This document shows positions 10,436 to 16,956 of a DNA stretch of 64,000 nucleotides, in pieces (the first letter of the stretch is position 1; each line of letters begins with the position of its first letter). Where the stretch lies: the NCBI RefSeq assembly GCF_019904175.1, contig NZ_CP061913.1:6758001-6822000 (forward strand). Reading direction: 5' to 3'. The notes below the pieces were generated by a model. The model saw only the letters and a program-made list of their open reading frames with translations. It had not been told where the DNA came from and searched no databases. The position numbers and the translations under genes were made by a program. This stretch comes from Dactylosporangium vinaceum (GTDB taxonomy: Bacteria > Actinomycetota > Actinomycetes > Mycobacteriales > Micromonosporaceae).

Positions 10436-10476
10436 GCACCGCCGGATGCACGGTCACCGAGCCCAGGATCTCCAGA

Positions 10477-11322
10477 TCACCAGCCGCCCTCGAAGAAGGC
10501 GAGCAGCGCGGGTGCCGGGTCGGCGGCGACGCCGGTGTTGCCGTAGGCGAGGAGGGCGAAGGCCACCGCGGTCAGGGCGGCCAGGGTGCCGAACACGGCG
10601 TGGACGCGGCGGGCGCGGCGGGCCGGGCGGGCCGGGCGGGCGAAGTGGCGCCACTGGGACCAGCTCAGGGCGGCGAAGGCCACGGCCGTCAGGGCGCCGA
10701 GGACGGCCATCACCGCGTGGTACCAGCCGAAGTCGTCGATCAGGTGCTGCACCGGTGGGGAGGCCGCCGCGCCGGTGGTGACGGTGGCGTGGAGTTGGGC
10801 GCGTACGCCGGTCAGGGTGCCGGCTGGGGCGTGGTCGAGGAAGGTGGCCAGCGACGACAGCGGCGACAGGGTGCACTGGATGTTGGCCATCACCAGCATG
10901 ATCGCGACGAGGGTCAGGGCGGCCGTGAGCGTGCCGGCGGTCGCTGTGGCCGTGCGTCGGCCCAGGGGTTGGTCGGCGGCGGCCAGGAAGGCTCGCCACA
11001 GGCGGACGGTGAGGGTGGCGAGGACTATTGCGAGTACCACTGCGAAGGCGGTTTTGAAGATGTGGAAACGGACCCAGTAGTCGACCAGGCGCTCCAGGTC
11101 GGGCGTGAGACCGGCCTCGCCGGACGACCAATAGCCGGTGAACGCGGTGCCGGCGGCGTCGGTCAGGGCGGGCTCGTCGGCGTAGCCGCCGTCGGGGCCC
11201 AGCGCGGCCAGCGGGGGCGGGGCCAGGAGGAAGGCGGTGCTGAGGATCGCGGTCAGCGCGGCGAACGCGGCGAGCATCCGGGCTGACAGGTTGGCGGGGC
11301 GTGGCGCGGCGAACGTGGACAT
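10477..11322 (-). CDS. Multi-pass membrane protein, unknown function
   Basis: 281 residues. The ATG at 11322 is chosen over an upstream in-frame GTG because GGGGAG sits at a proper distance before it. About five hydrophobic segments are visible: one near the N-terminus (MLAAFAALTAILSTAFLL), then FAVVLAIVLATL, ALTLVAIMLVMA, AVMAVLGALTAVAF and a C-terminal one. Between segments 1 and 2 lies an acidic, Trp-containing loop that is probably extracytoplasmic. Basic stretches (RPARPARRARR) sit before the last segment. I do not recognise the family, and no enzyme motif is present. It is monocistronic, with terminator hairpins downstream. Confidence 0.7.
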   Translation of the reverse strand: MSTFAAPRPANLSARMLAAFAALTAILSTAFLLAPPPLAALGPDGGYADEPALTDAAGTAFTGYWSSGEAGLTPDLERLVDYWVRFHIFKTAFAVVLAIVLATLTVRLWRAFLAAADQPLGRRTATATAGTLTAALTLVAIMLVMANIQCTLSPLSSLATFLDHAPAGTLTGVRAQLHATVTTGAAASPPVQHLIDDFGWYHAVMAVLGALTAVAFAALSWSQWRHFARPARPARRARRVHAVFGTLAALTAVAFALLAYGNTGVAADPAPALLAFFEGGW

Positions 11323-11437
11323 GGTGGCTCCCCGTCGAGCGGTGGTCGGGATCGCCCCGGAGCGTAACCAGGATCGTGCGCGCGGTTCGCGGCAATTGGC
11401 GTTCGTCACGTCGGGCAACCCGCCTCCGGCGACCCGT

Positions 11438-12211
11438 TCAGCAGTGGCAGTGCAGCCGCACGACGATGTGGTCCGGCGGGAGATCGTCGAGGTACGCGGT
11501 GCAGCGGCGGGCGTACGCGGTGTCGGCGTCCTCGTCGGCCTGACGCTCGCCGAACGGGCCGGGCCGCTCGCGGGTGAGCCACCGGCCGTCCACGGTCAGC
11601 AGGGCGTAGGTGCTCACGGCCCAGGCGGCCGCGGCGGCGAACGCCGGCTCGGGGTCGCGGGTGTAGTGGGTGATCGGGTCGGTGTTCGGGCCCAGCACCC
11701 ACAGTGCGAGGTTCGGGTACCGCGGCCAGAGTCGCTGATGGTTGAGCGTGGCGATGAGCGGCTGGGCGTGGTGGTCGGCGATGGCCGTCTCGCGCGGGTA
11801 CCCGTCCGGGTCGGCCTCGTGGCGGGCCAGGAACGCGGTCAACGGCCGAGCCGGCGGGTGGTCGGCGACGAGGCGCTCGAAGTCGCGCTGCTCGGCCTCC
11901 CACCTGGCCCGCGCCTGCTCGACGGCCCGCCGCCGGGTCGCCTCGAAGTCCAGGAGCCCGCGCGGTCCGCCGGCGCAGCGCAGCGGTTTTCGGTCGCCGT
12001 CACCGTGGACGAGGCGCGGATCGCCGTCGTACCCGGGGCGGACCGTGAAGCAGTGCTCCCCGGCGCTGATGCGCCACCAGTCCCACTCGCCGGCCTCGTT
12101 CCAGTCGTCGCCGAGATTGATGTCGAACGGTGCCATCGCGGCGGCCAGGGCGGCGGGGAGTTCGCCGGGCGGGCACGGCTCGAGGCATACGTTGACCGAG
12201 AACTTCGACAT
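11438..12211 (-). CDS. Hypothetical cytoplasmic protein
   Basis: 257 residues. The ATG at 12211 has an AGGGGG ribosome site five bases upstream, so the much longer open frame beyond it is not used. The protein has no signal peptide or membrane segment. It is Trp- and Asp-rich near the N-terminus (DDWNEAGEWDWW) and ends in a His/Cys-rich tail (RLHCHC) that could bind metal. The middle part (residues about 95-130) is charged and probably helical. I do not recognise a family and the neighbours give no functional hint. It is divergent from the RidA-like gene. Confidence 0.7.
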   Translation of the reverse strand: MSKFSVNVCLEPCPPGELPAALAAAMAPFDINLGDDWNEAGEWDWWRISAGEHCFTVRPGYDGDPRLVHGDGDRKPLRCAGGPRGLLDFEATRRRAVEQARARWEAEQRDFERLVADHPPARPLTAFLARHEADPDGYPRETAIADHHAQPLIATLNHQRLWPRYPNLALWVLGPNTDPITHYTRDPEPAFAAAAAWAVSTYALLTVDGRWLTRERPGPFGERQADEDADTAYARRCTAYLDDLPPDHIVVRLHCHC

Positions 12212-12301
12212 GTCTGTCCCCCTGTGTTGCCGCGGCGCGGCTGAGCCGGCGGTCGCCGATCGTAATGGTGCGGGCGGCGGTCGGGCGCGGTAAATATGCG
12301 C

Positions 12302-12343
12302 GGCCTGCGGGTCTCGGCCTGCGGGTCTCGGCCTGCGCGTCTG
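12302..12343. repeat. 14-bp tandem repeat, three copies
   Basis: GGCCTGCGGGTCTC occurs twice exactly (12302-12315, 12316-12329) and once as GGCCTGCGCGTCTG (12330-12343). The array ends 13 bases before the RidA-like start codon, so it would lie in that gene's leader or promoter. Confidence 0.8.
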
Positions 12344-12356
12344 CGACGATGCGTGG

Positions 12357-12767
12357 ATGAGTGGGTCTGAAGCCGTCGAGCTGGTCCGGGTGCCGCAGCT
12401 GAGCGACCGGGCGCCGTACGCGTACGCCGCCGTGGCATCCGATGTCCGGCGCCTGGTGTTCACGGCCGGTGCCTGTCCGCTCGACGAGCATGGCGCTACT
12501 GTCGCGGCCGGCGATGTGGCCGGGCAGGCCGAGCGGGTCATGGCGAACCTGCGCGCGGCGCTGGCCGCGGCGGGTGCCGGGCTGGGCGACGTGGTCAAGA
12601 CGACCGTGTACGTGGCCAGCCACGACCGTGACGATCTGGTCACGGCGTGGGAGGTGGTGAGCCGCCACTTCGGGGCGCATGACGTGCCGAGCACGCTGCT
12701 CGGCGTCGCCGTCCTGGGCTACCGCGACCAGCTCGTCGAGGTGGAGGCGATTGCGGCTCTGCGCTGA
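12357..12767 (+). CDS. RidA/YjgF-family protein
   Basis: 136 residues, normal length for the Rid family of small trimeric proteins, whose RidA members hydrolyse reactive enamine/imine intermediates of amino-acid metabolism. Family landmarks are present: FTAGACPLD near residue 40, QAERVMANLRAALAAAGAGLGDVVKTTVYV in the middle (written here as landmarks only), and the VEVEAIAAL end. The Arg that in catalytic RidA starts the ARxxV motif and binds the carboxylate is absent; the equivalent stretch reads PSTLLGVAVLG. This member may therefore be one of the Rid subfamilies of unknown activity rather than an imine deaminase. It is a single gene, convergent with the RNA element downstream. Confidence 0.85.
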   Translation: MSGSEAVELVRVPQLSDRAPYAYAAVASDVRRLVFTAGACPLDEHGATVAAGDVAGQAERVMANLRAALAAAGAGLGDVVKTTVYVASHDRDDLVTAWEVVSRHFGAHDVPSTLLGVAVLGYRDQLVEVEAIAALR

Positions 12768-12795
12768 TCCGGTCGGCGCCGGGCCGGGCCGGGGC

Positions 12796-12960
12796 TGGTC
12801 GCAGATGTGGGCCCGAGATCGAGGCGGCGCCGGGACTGTAAGCGCTCTGCTGCTGAGCTACGCCCCGTCGAGTCGGGACGGCGGGAGTTGCACCCGCGAC
12901 CTCTCTATCCCAAATAGAAGTATCCGATGCCTGCGCACCGGGCTCCATCTGCACCGACCA
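12796..12960 (-). ncRNA. Candidate structured RNA: long leader/trailer helix enclosing a permuted tRNA
   Basis: On the minus strand the leader 12960-12938 pairs with the trailer 12816-12796. TGGTC pairs with GACCA (12960-12956 with 12800-12796). After a three-base bulge, GCAGATG pairs with CATCTGC (12952-12946 with 12807-12801). After one bulge and one mismatch, GCCCG pairs with CGGGC (12943-12939 with 12815-12811), plus a G-U. That is about 19 pairs flanking the tRNA-like core (12919-12843), so the whole element would fold as one closed structure. A weak promoter-like pair (GCGACA 12988-12983, 17 bases, TAACGT 12965-12960) lies just upstream, but its -10 overlaps the outer helix, so one of the two assignments must be adjusted. 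Confidence 0.55.
12843..12919 (-). tRNA. Candidate circularly permuted tRNA-Pro(UGG), 3' half before 5' half
   Basis: Minus strand, in order. Anticodon arm: TTCTA-TTTGGGA-TAGAG (12919-12903), anticodon TGG with G37. Variable loop AGGTC. T-arm: GCGGG-TGCAACT-CCCGC (12897-12881). Acceptor 3' strand CGTCCCG and discriminator A (12880-12873). Five-base link CTCGA. Acceptor 5' strand CGGGGCG (12867-12861), TA, D-arm GCTC-AGCAGCA-GAGC, and G26 (12843). The two acceptor strands pair in all seven positions (one G-U). U8-A14 and G15-C48 are kept. The proline identity elements C1:G72, A73, G35, G36 and G37 are all present. The D-loop lacks the GG pair and the T-loop has G55, so the elbow is non-standard. 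It could be a functional permuted tRNA, a tRNA mimic, or a remnant of tandem tRNA genes. Confidence 0.55.
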
Positions 12961-13035
12961 CGTTACCTGCGGCCGAATCCGCTGTCGCGCGAATATGCCT
13001 CGCCCGTCGGTCGGTCGGTCGGTCCGGTCCCACCG

Positions 13036-13203
13036 GAAGCGGCGGGTTCGCTCTTCGACGTGGCGCGTTCACACCTTGACGTGGCGCGTTCGCTCTTTGA
13101 CGTGGCGCGTTCACACCTTGACGTAGCGCGTTCACACCTTGACGTGGCGCGTTCGCTCTTTGACGTAGCGCGTTCGCACTTCGAAGTGGTGCGTCGCCTG
13201 CCG
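13036..13203. repeat. 21-bp minisatellite (six good copies, two degenerate)
   Basis: Units starting GACGTGGCGCGTTC run from 13057 to 13182 in six copies of exactly 21 bp, ending ACACCTT or GCTCTTT. A degenerate copy lies on each side. Because 21 is a multiple of three, every frame reads heptads (DVARSHL/DVARSLF on plus), but no start with a ribosome site supports a protein. It lies between the RNA element and the terminator of the glucan operon. Confidence 0.85.
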
Positions 13204-13225
13204 AAGGCGGCGCATTCGCTCGGGA

Positions 13226-13255
13226 GTGGCGGACCGCTCTGCAGCGGTCCGCTAC
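13226..13255 (-). terminator. Terminator of the glucan operon
   Basis: GTGGCGGACCGCT, loop CTGC, AGCGGTCCGCTAC: a 13-bp stem with one G-U pair, 14 bases beyond the GH31 stop codon. Confidence 0.8.
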
Positions 13256-13269
13256 CCGTGCGGTGATCG

Positions 13270-15873
13270 TCAGGTCAGCAGGTCGCGGTGGCGCGTGTAG
13301 GAGTCGGCGCGGCACCATACCGGGATCTCCTCGAGCGGCGCGTCGACTGTGACCGTCCGGCCACCCTCCGTGGTTTCGCCGGTGCGCAGGTCGGTCCATC
13401 GGCCCGGGGGCAGGAGCGCGGTGCGGCTCGACGCGCCCGGCTCCAGGACCGGAGCCACGAACAGGTCGTCGCCGAGCAGATAGTCGTACGGGTGGTCCCA
13501 GACACCGGGCGTCGAAGGGTGCGCCAGGGCGGTTGCGCGCAGCAGGGGCCAGCCGGTGTCGATGGCCCGGGCCGCCTGCTCAGCGAGGTACGGAACCAGA
13601 CGCTCGCGCAAATGGGAGTACCGGCGGAAAGTCGTCAGCACCTGCGGGTCACCGGTCTGGTCGGCGATGTTCCACGGCGTGCGATCCCGCGACGGCATGC
13701 GGTGATGGTTGAACTCCGAGTGGTACTGCATGATCGGCAAGAACGCCGACAGCGCGGTGGCCCGCAGGTAGAGCTCCGCATCCGGCACCGGCCCGGAGAA
13801 GCCGGCCAGGTCCCAGCCCCAGTACACGATCCCGCACGCCGCGGCGGTCAGGCCGGCGCGCAGGGAGGAGCGCATCGCCTCCCAGGTGGAGTCCTCGTCA
13901 CCGGCCCAGAACACGCCGTGGGCCTGCGATCCGGTGAAGCCCGCGCGACTGAAGGTAACCGGCGCCTTACCGCTCGATCGCAGGAGGTCGCCGTAGGCCG
14001 CCGCGTATTCGACCGGGAAGCGGTTGTTGCCGCTCGCGCCCACGGAGCCGTCGAAGTAGCGCAGGTCGTGGCCCCACGCGTGCTCGCCGCCGTCGGTCTT
14101 GAAGCCGTCGATGCCGACCTCGTCAACGAGGTAGCGCCGCTTGGCCAGCCACCAGTCGCGGGCCTCCGGGTTCGTGAAGTCGGGCATCAGCGCGAGGGGG
14201 AACCACCAGCCGCGGTTGCGGTACGGCCGACCGTCGCCCTCGCGCACGCCGTAGCCCTCCCGCACCATGGTGGCGGCGTCGGCGGCGGCCTGGCCGGACG
14301 GGTGCGGCCGCATCTTCTGCAGCGGGATCTGCCACAGGACCACGCGGACGTCCTCGTCGTGCAGTGCGTCGACCATGCCCTTCGGGTCGGGCCAGGCGCC
14401 GTCAGGCCGGAACGTGAAGTCGGCCAGTCGATGTGGCCGACCATCGTCATGGATTTCGTACTCGGCGTCGCGGAACGCCACGAACGTCGACTCGTCGCTC
14501 CACGCTTCGATGACGACGACGCCGACGGGGATGTCGTGCTTGCGGTGCAGCTCCATCTCGGCGGTCACGCGGGCCTGGGTGTTCCACTCGTTGCCGCTGG
14601 CCCAGAGCTTGAACACCCAGTCTGGCAGCCGCTCGGGCTTGCCGACCGCGTCCAGCCACCGCGCGAGATTGTCGCCGGGTGATCCGTCGAAGAAGTGCAC
14701 GTCGAGCCGTCCATCGACGACGTCCGCCTCGACGAAAATCATGCCGGTCCCCGCGACCGACACCTGTCCACGATTACCGTCGACATCGACGAAAGCCTGC
14801 CCAGCCGCCCCGACCGACACTCGTCCGTGATTACCGTCGACATCGACTGAAGTCCGCCCGGCCACCGTGGACGACGCTAGTCCACGACTGCCGTCCACAT
14901 CGACCGAAGTCCGCCCGAACGCGTCAGACGACGCTTGTCCGTGACTATCGTCGACATCGAGCGAAGTCTGGGCCGTCGTGTTGAGTGACGGTTGTCCGTG
15001 ATTGGTGTCAACGTGGACGAAATCCGGGGCGGCTGCTTCGGGCGACGGTTGTCCGAGACTGGCGTCAACGTCGACTGGAGTTCGGTCGGCTGCCTCGGAA
15101 GACGGTTGTCCGTGATTGTCGTCGACATCGAGCGAAGTCTGGGCCGTCGTGTTGAGTGACGGTTGTCCGTGACTGGCGTCGATGTTGAACCAGGTCCGCT
15201 CGGCGGTGTCGACGTGGAAGGCCCAGCCGGTGCCGCCCAGCACGTGCGCGAACGGCATCGGCAGGTAGGTCCGGCCGGCTGCGCCCTGGCCCTTGTACTG
15301 CTCGAAGACTGTCGCGTCGATCGAGTGCCCGCGCTGGTCGAGCCGGTCGAACCGCTCGCCGAAGCCCACCACGTGCTCGGCCGCGGCCAGGCGCAGCGCG
15401 AAACGGACCTTGCACACGCGGTCACCGTCGGTCAGCCATGCGACGGACTCCGGCACGATCCGGCTGGTGCCGTGGGTCGAGAGCGTGCCGCCGGTCGGTG
15501 ACCAATGCGCGCCCGCCACCGTGAACCAGCGGGTCCGGCGGGTCGTGGTGCCGTCGGTGGCGACGAAGCGGTAGCGCACCGCCCGGCCGGCCGGCAGCGG
15601 CGGGCTGTCGAAGGACCAGCGCACACTGCGGCCGCGGTGCCCGGCCGCCGCGGACGCGAGATGCCCCTCGGCGCCGGCCACCGGACCGGCCGGGCCAAGG
15701 TCCCGGACCAGCGGAAGCACGGAGCCGTCCCACTCACAGTGCACCGCGGTCACCGAGGCCGCCGCGGCCACCCCGAGGTTGACCGAAGAGCCGATCAGCG
15801 GGTGTGCCGGCACCCGCTGGTCGATCGACGCCTGGTACGCGTGGCCGGAGCCGAACGGGCGGTGCCGGATCAT
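13270..15873 (-). CDS. Glycoside hydrolase family 31 (alpha-glucosidase type) with inserted repeats
   Basis: 867 residues. The ATG at 15873 overlaps the upstream GH15 stop (ATGA). There is no signal peptide, so it acts in the cytoplasm on imported alpha-glucosides. An N-terminal beta-sandwich is followed by the TIM barrel. The barrel carries the nucleophile region GFKTDGGEHAW (about residue 592), the acid/base region WAGDEDSTW (about 656), and GRWTDL near the end. The oddity is at residues 235-367: seven exact-length 19-residue repeats (consensus HGQxS...TSVDVDGN) are inserted in the N-terminal domain between TAERTWFNID and VEADVVDGRLDVHFFDG, two segments that are normally nearly adjacent. 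The reading frame is kept. It is the last gene of a ROK-regulated operon. Confidence 0.9.
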   Translation of the reverse strand: MIRHRPFGSGHAYQASIDQRVPAHPLIGSSVNLGVAAAASVTAVHCEWDGSVLPLVRDLGPAGPVAGAEGHLASAAAGHRGRSVRWSFDSPPLPAGRAVRYRFVATDGTTTRRTRWFTVAGAHWSPTGGTLSTHGTSRIVPESVAWLTDGDRVCKVRFALRLAAAEHVVGFGERFDRLDQRGHSIDATVFEQYKGQGAAGRTYLPMPFAHVLGGTGWAFHVDTAERTWFNIDASHGQPSLNTTAQTSLDVDDNHGQPSSEAADRTPVDVDASLGQPSPEAAAPDFVHVDTNHGQPSLNTTAQTSLDVDDSHGQASSDAFGRTSVDVDGSRGLASSTVAGRTSVDVDGNHGRVSVGAAGQAFVDVDGNRGQVSVAGTGMIFVEADVVDGRLDVHFFDGSPGDNLARWLDAVGKPERLPDWVFKLWASGNEWNTQARVTAEMELHRKHDIPVGVVVIEAWSDESTFVAFRDAEYEIHDDGRPHRLADFTFRPDGAWPDPKGMVDALHDEDVRVVLWQIPLQKMRPHPSGQAAADAATMVREGYGVREGDGRPYRNRGWWFPLALMPDFTNPEARDWWLAKRRYLVDEVGIDGFKTDGGEHAWGHDLRYFDGSVGASGNNRFPVEYAAAYGDLLRSSGKAPVTFSRAGFTGSQAHGVFWAGDEDSTWEAMRSSLRAGLTAAACGIVYWGWDLAGFSGPVPDAELYLRATALSAFLPIMQYHSEFNHHRMPSRDRTPWNIADQTGDPQVLTTFRRYSHLRERLVPYLAEQAARAIDTGWPLLRATALAHPSTPGVWDHPYDYLLGDDLFVAPVLEPGASSRTALLPPGRWTDLRTGETTEGGRTVTVDAPLEEIPVWCRADSYTRHRDLLT
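14716..15171 (-). repeat. 57-bp in-frame tandem repeat inside the GH31 gene
   Basis: Seven units of exactly 57 bp (14773-15171) plus a diverged eighth (14716-14772) encode 19-residue repeats. The core TTGTCCGTGATTGTCGTCGA, read on the plus strand, recurs with substitutions. Two units (first and fourth) encode the same 17 residues, evidence of recent duplication. Confidence 0.9.
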
Positions 15874-16946
15874 GCCGTGACTCCCAGTCGTGCGGCCAGG
15901 GACAGGAACGCGCCGTGCGACCACAGCAGCGGCGTCGCCACCGGGCCCCAGCGGTCCAGCCACTCCTGCCGGTGTTCGGGCGCAAGGAGGCGGTCGCTCA
16001 CCTGCTCGGGCAGGTCGCCGTTGGGTGCGGCGGTGCCGGCGATCCAGGCGAGCTGGCGCCGCGCGTCCGCGGGACGGTCCAGGGCCAGGTAGGCGTGCCC
16101 GAGCAGCGCGGCCAGGACCGGCCAGCGGCCGCCGCCGTAGAACACGTCGGCCCGGAAGCGGTGTACTCCCCCGCCGTCGAGCAGGTCGCGCTCGACGGCG
16201 GCGACGGTGCGGGCTCCGGTGCCGGCGTCGACGACCCCGAACGGCGCGAACGCCGCGAGGAGGCTGCCGTCGACGGCGTCGGAGCCGAGCCACTTGCGCA
16301 GCCGCCCGTCGACGGTTCCCTCGCGGGCCACCACCAGGGCGATCGACGAGGCCGCGCTCGTCGCCTGCGCGGCCAGGTCGTCGTCCAGCAGGCCGGTGCG
16401 CAGGGCCGCGCGCAGGCCGGCCTCGACGGCTGTCAGCGTCGAGACGTGGACCTGGTCGGAGTGCTCCTCCCACCAGTCGTAGCAGGGCAGCCGCCAGGTG
16501 GCGCAGAGATAGCGGACGGTGCTGCGCACGGCGGGGCGCAGCGAGGGGCCGTCGGCGGGGACTGAGTGCAGGAACCGCTCCAGCACGAACAGCCAGGTGC
16601 CGTAGCCGTCGAGCTGGAAGTCCCACCAGCTCTCGGTACCGTCGCCGCCGTCAAGGGTGTATCGCGTCGGCAGGAAACTGTCGGGTGCCACCTCGGCGCC
16701 CGCGGCCAGGGTGGCGACGACCTCGTCGATGCGCTCGGCGCGCTCGGCGATGACGCGGGCGGTCCAGTCGTGGAACGCCCGCGGCCCGTCGGTGACGCCG
16801 TGGGCGAGCACCCCGTCGGCCACGAAGGCGCCGTCGCGAAGCCACGCGTAGCCGTACACGGGGAAGTTGGAGCAGGCCGGGTAGGCCCCCGAAGGGGCCT
16901 GCTCACGGCTGATCACCTTGAGGCTGTGCTCGACCAGGTCGTGCAT
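15870..16946 (-). CDS. Glycoside hydrolase family 15 (glucoamylase-like) protein
   Basis: 358 residues, an (alpha/alpha)6-barrel protein shorter than full glucoamylases because it lacks the N-terminal beta-domain. Landmarks are YAWLRDGAF near residue 33, WWDFQLDGYGTWL near 107, CYDWWEEHSDQVHVST near 155 (candidate general acid Glu) and NGDLPEQV near 315 (candidate general base Glu). It has no signal peptide, so it likely cleaves imported malto-oligosaccharides, or related alpha-glucans such as trehalose, in the cytoplasm. It starts 10 bases after the binding-protein gene and overlaps the GH31 start by four bases. Exact substrate unknown. Confidence 0.88.
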   Translation of the reverse strand: MHDLVEHSLKVISREQAPSGAYPACSNFPVYGYAWLRDGAFVADGVLAHGVTDGPRAFHDWTARVIAERAERIDEVVATLAAGAEVAPDSFLPTRYTLDGGDGTESWWDFQLDGYGTWLFVLERFLHSVPADGPSLRPAVRSTVRYLCATWRLPCYDWWEEHSDQVHVSTLTAVEAGLRAALRTGLLDDDLAAQATSAASSIALVVAREGTVDGRLRKWLGSDAVDGSLLAAFAPFGVVDAGTGARTVAAVERDLLDGGGVHRFRADVFYGGGRWPVLAALLGHAYLALDRPADARRQLAWIAGTAAPNGDLPEQVSDRLLAPEHRQEWLDRWGPVATPLLWSHGAFLSLAARLGVTA

Positions 16947-16956
16947 GTGCGATTCC

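Noticed and set aside
12843..12960. An ordinary tRNA gene on either strand
   Set aside because: I tried to build a normal cloverleaf from the T-arm at 12881-12897 with upstream sequence (12960-12920). The only acceptor strand that pairs in the right register is downstream, so a conventional tRNA does not fit.
13018..13266. A heptad-repeat protein (DVARSHL) encoded by the 21-bp array
   Set aside because: All frames stay open because the unit is a multiple of three. There is no ribosome site or suitable start, and the only long frame begins inside the RidA-like gene.
14716..15171. A CRISPR array
   Set aside because: The 57-bp units are contiguous with no unique spacers, and they encode protein in the frame of an enzyme.
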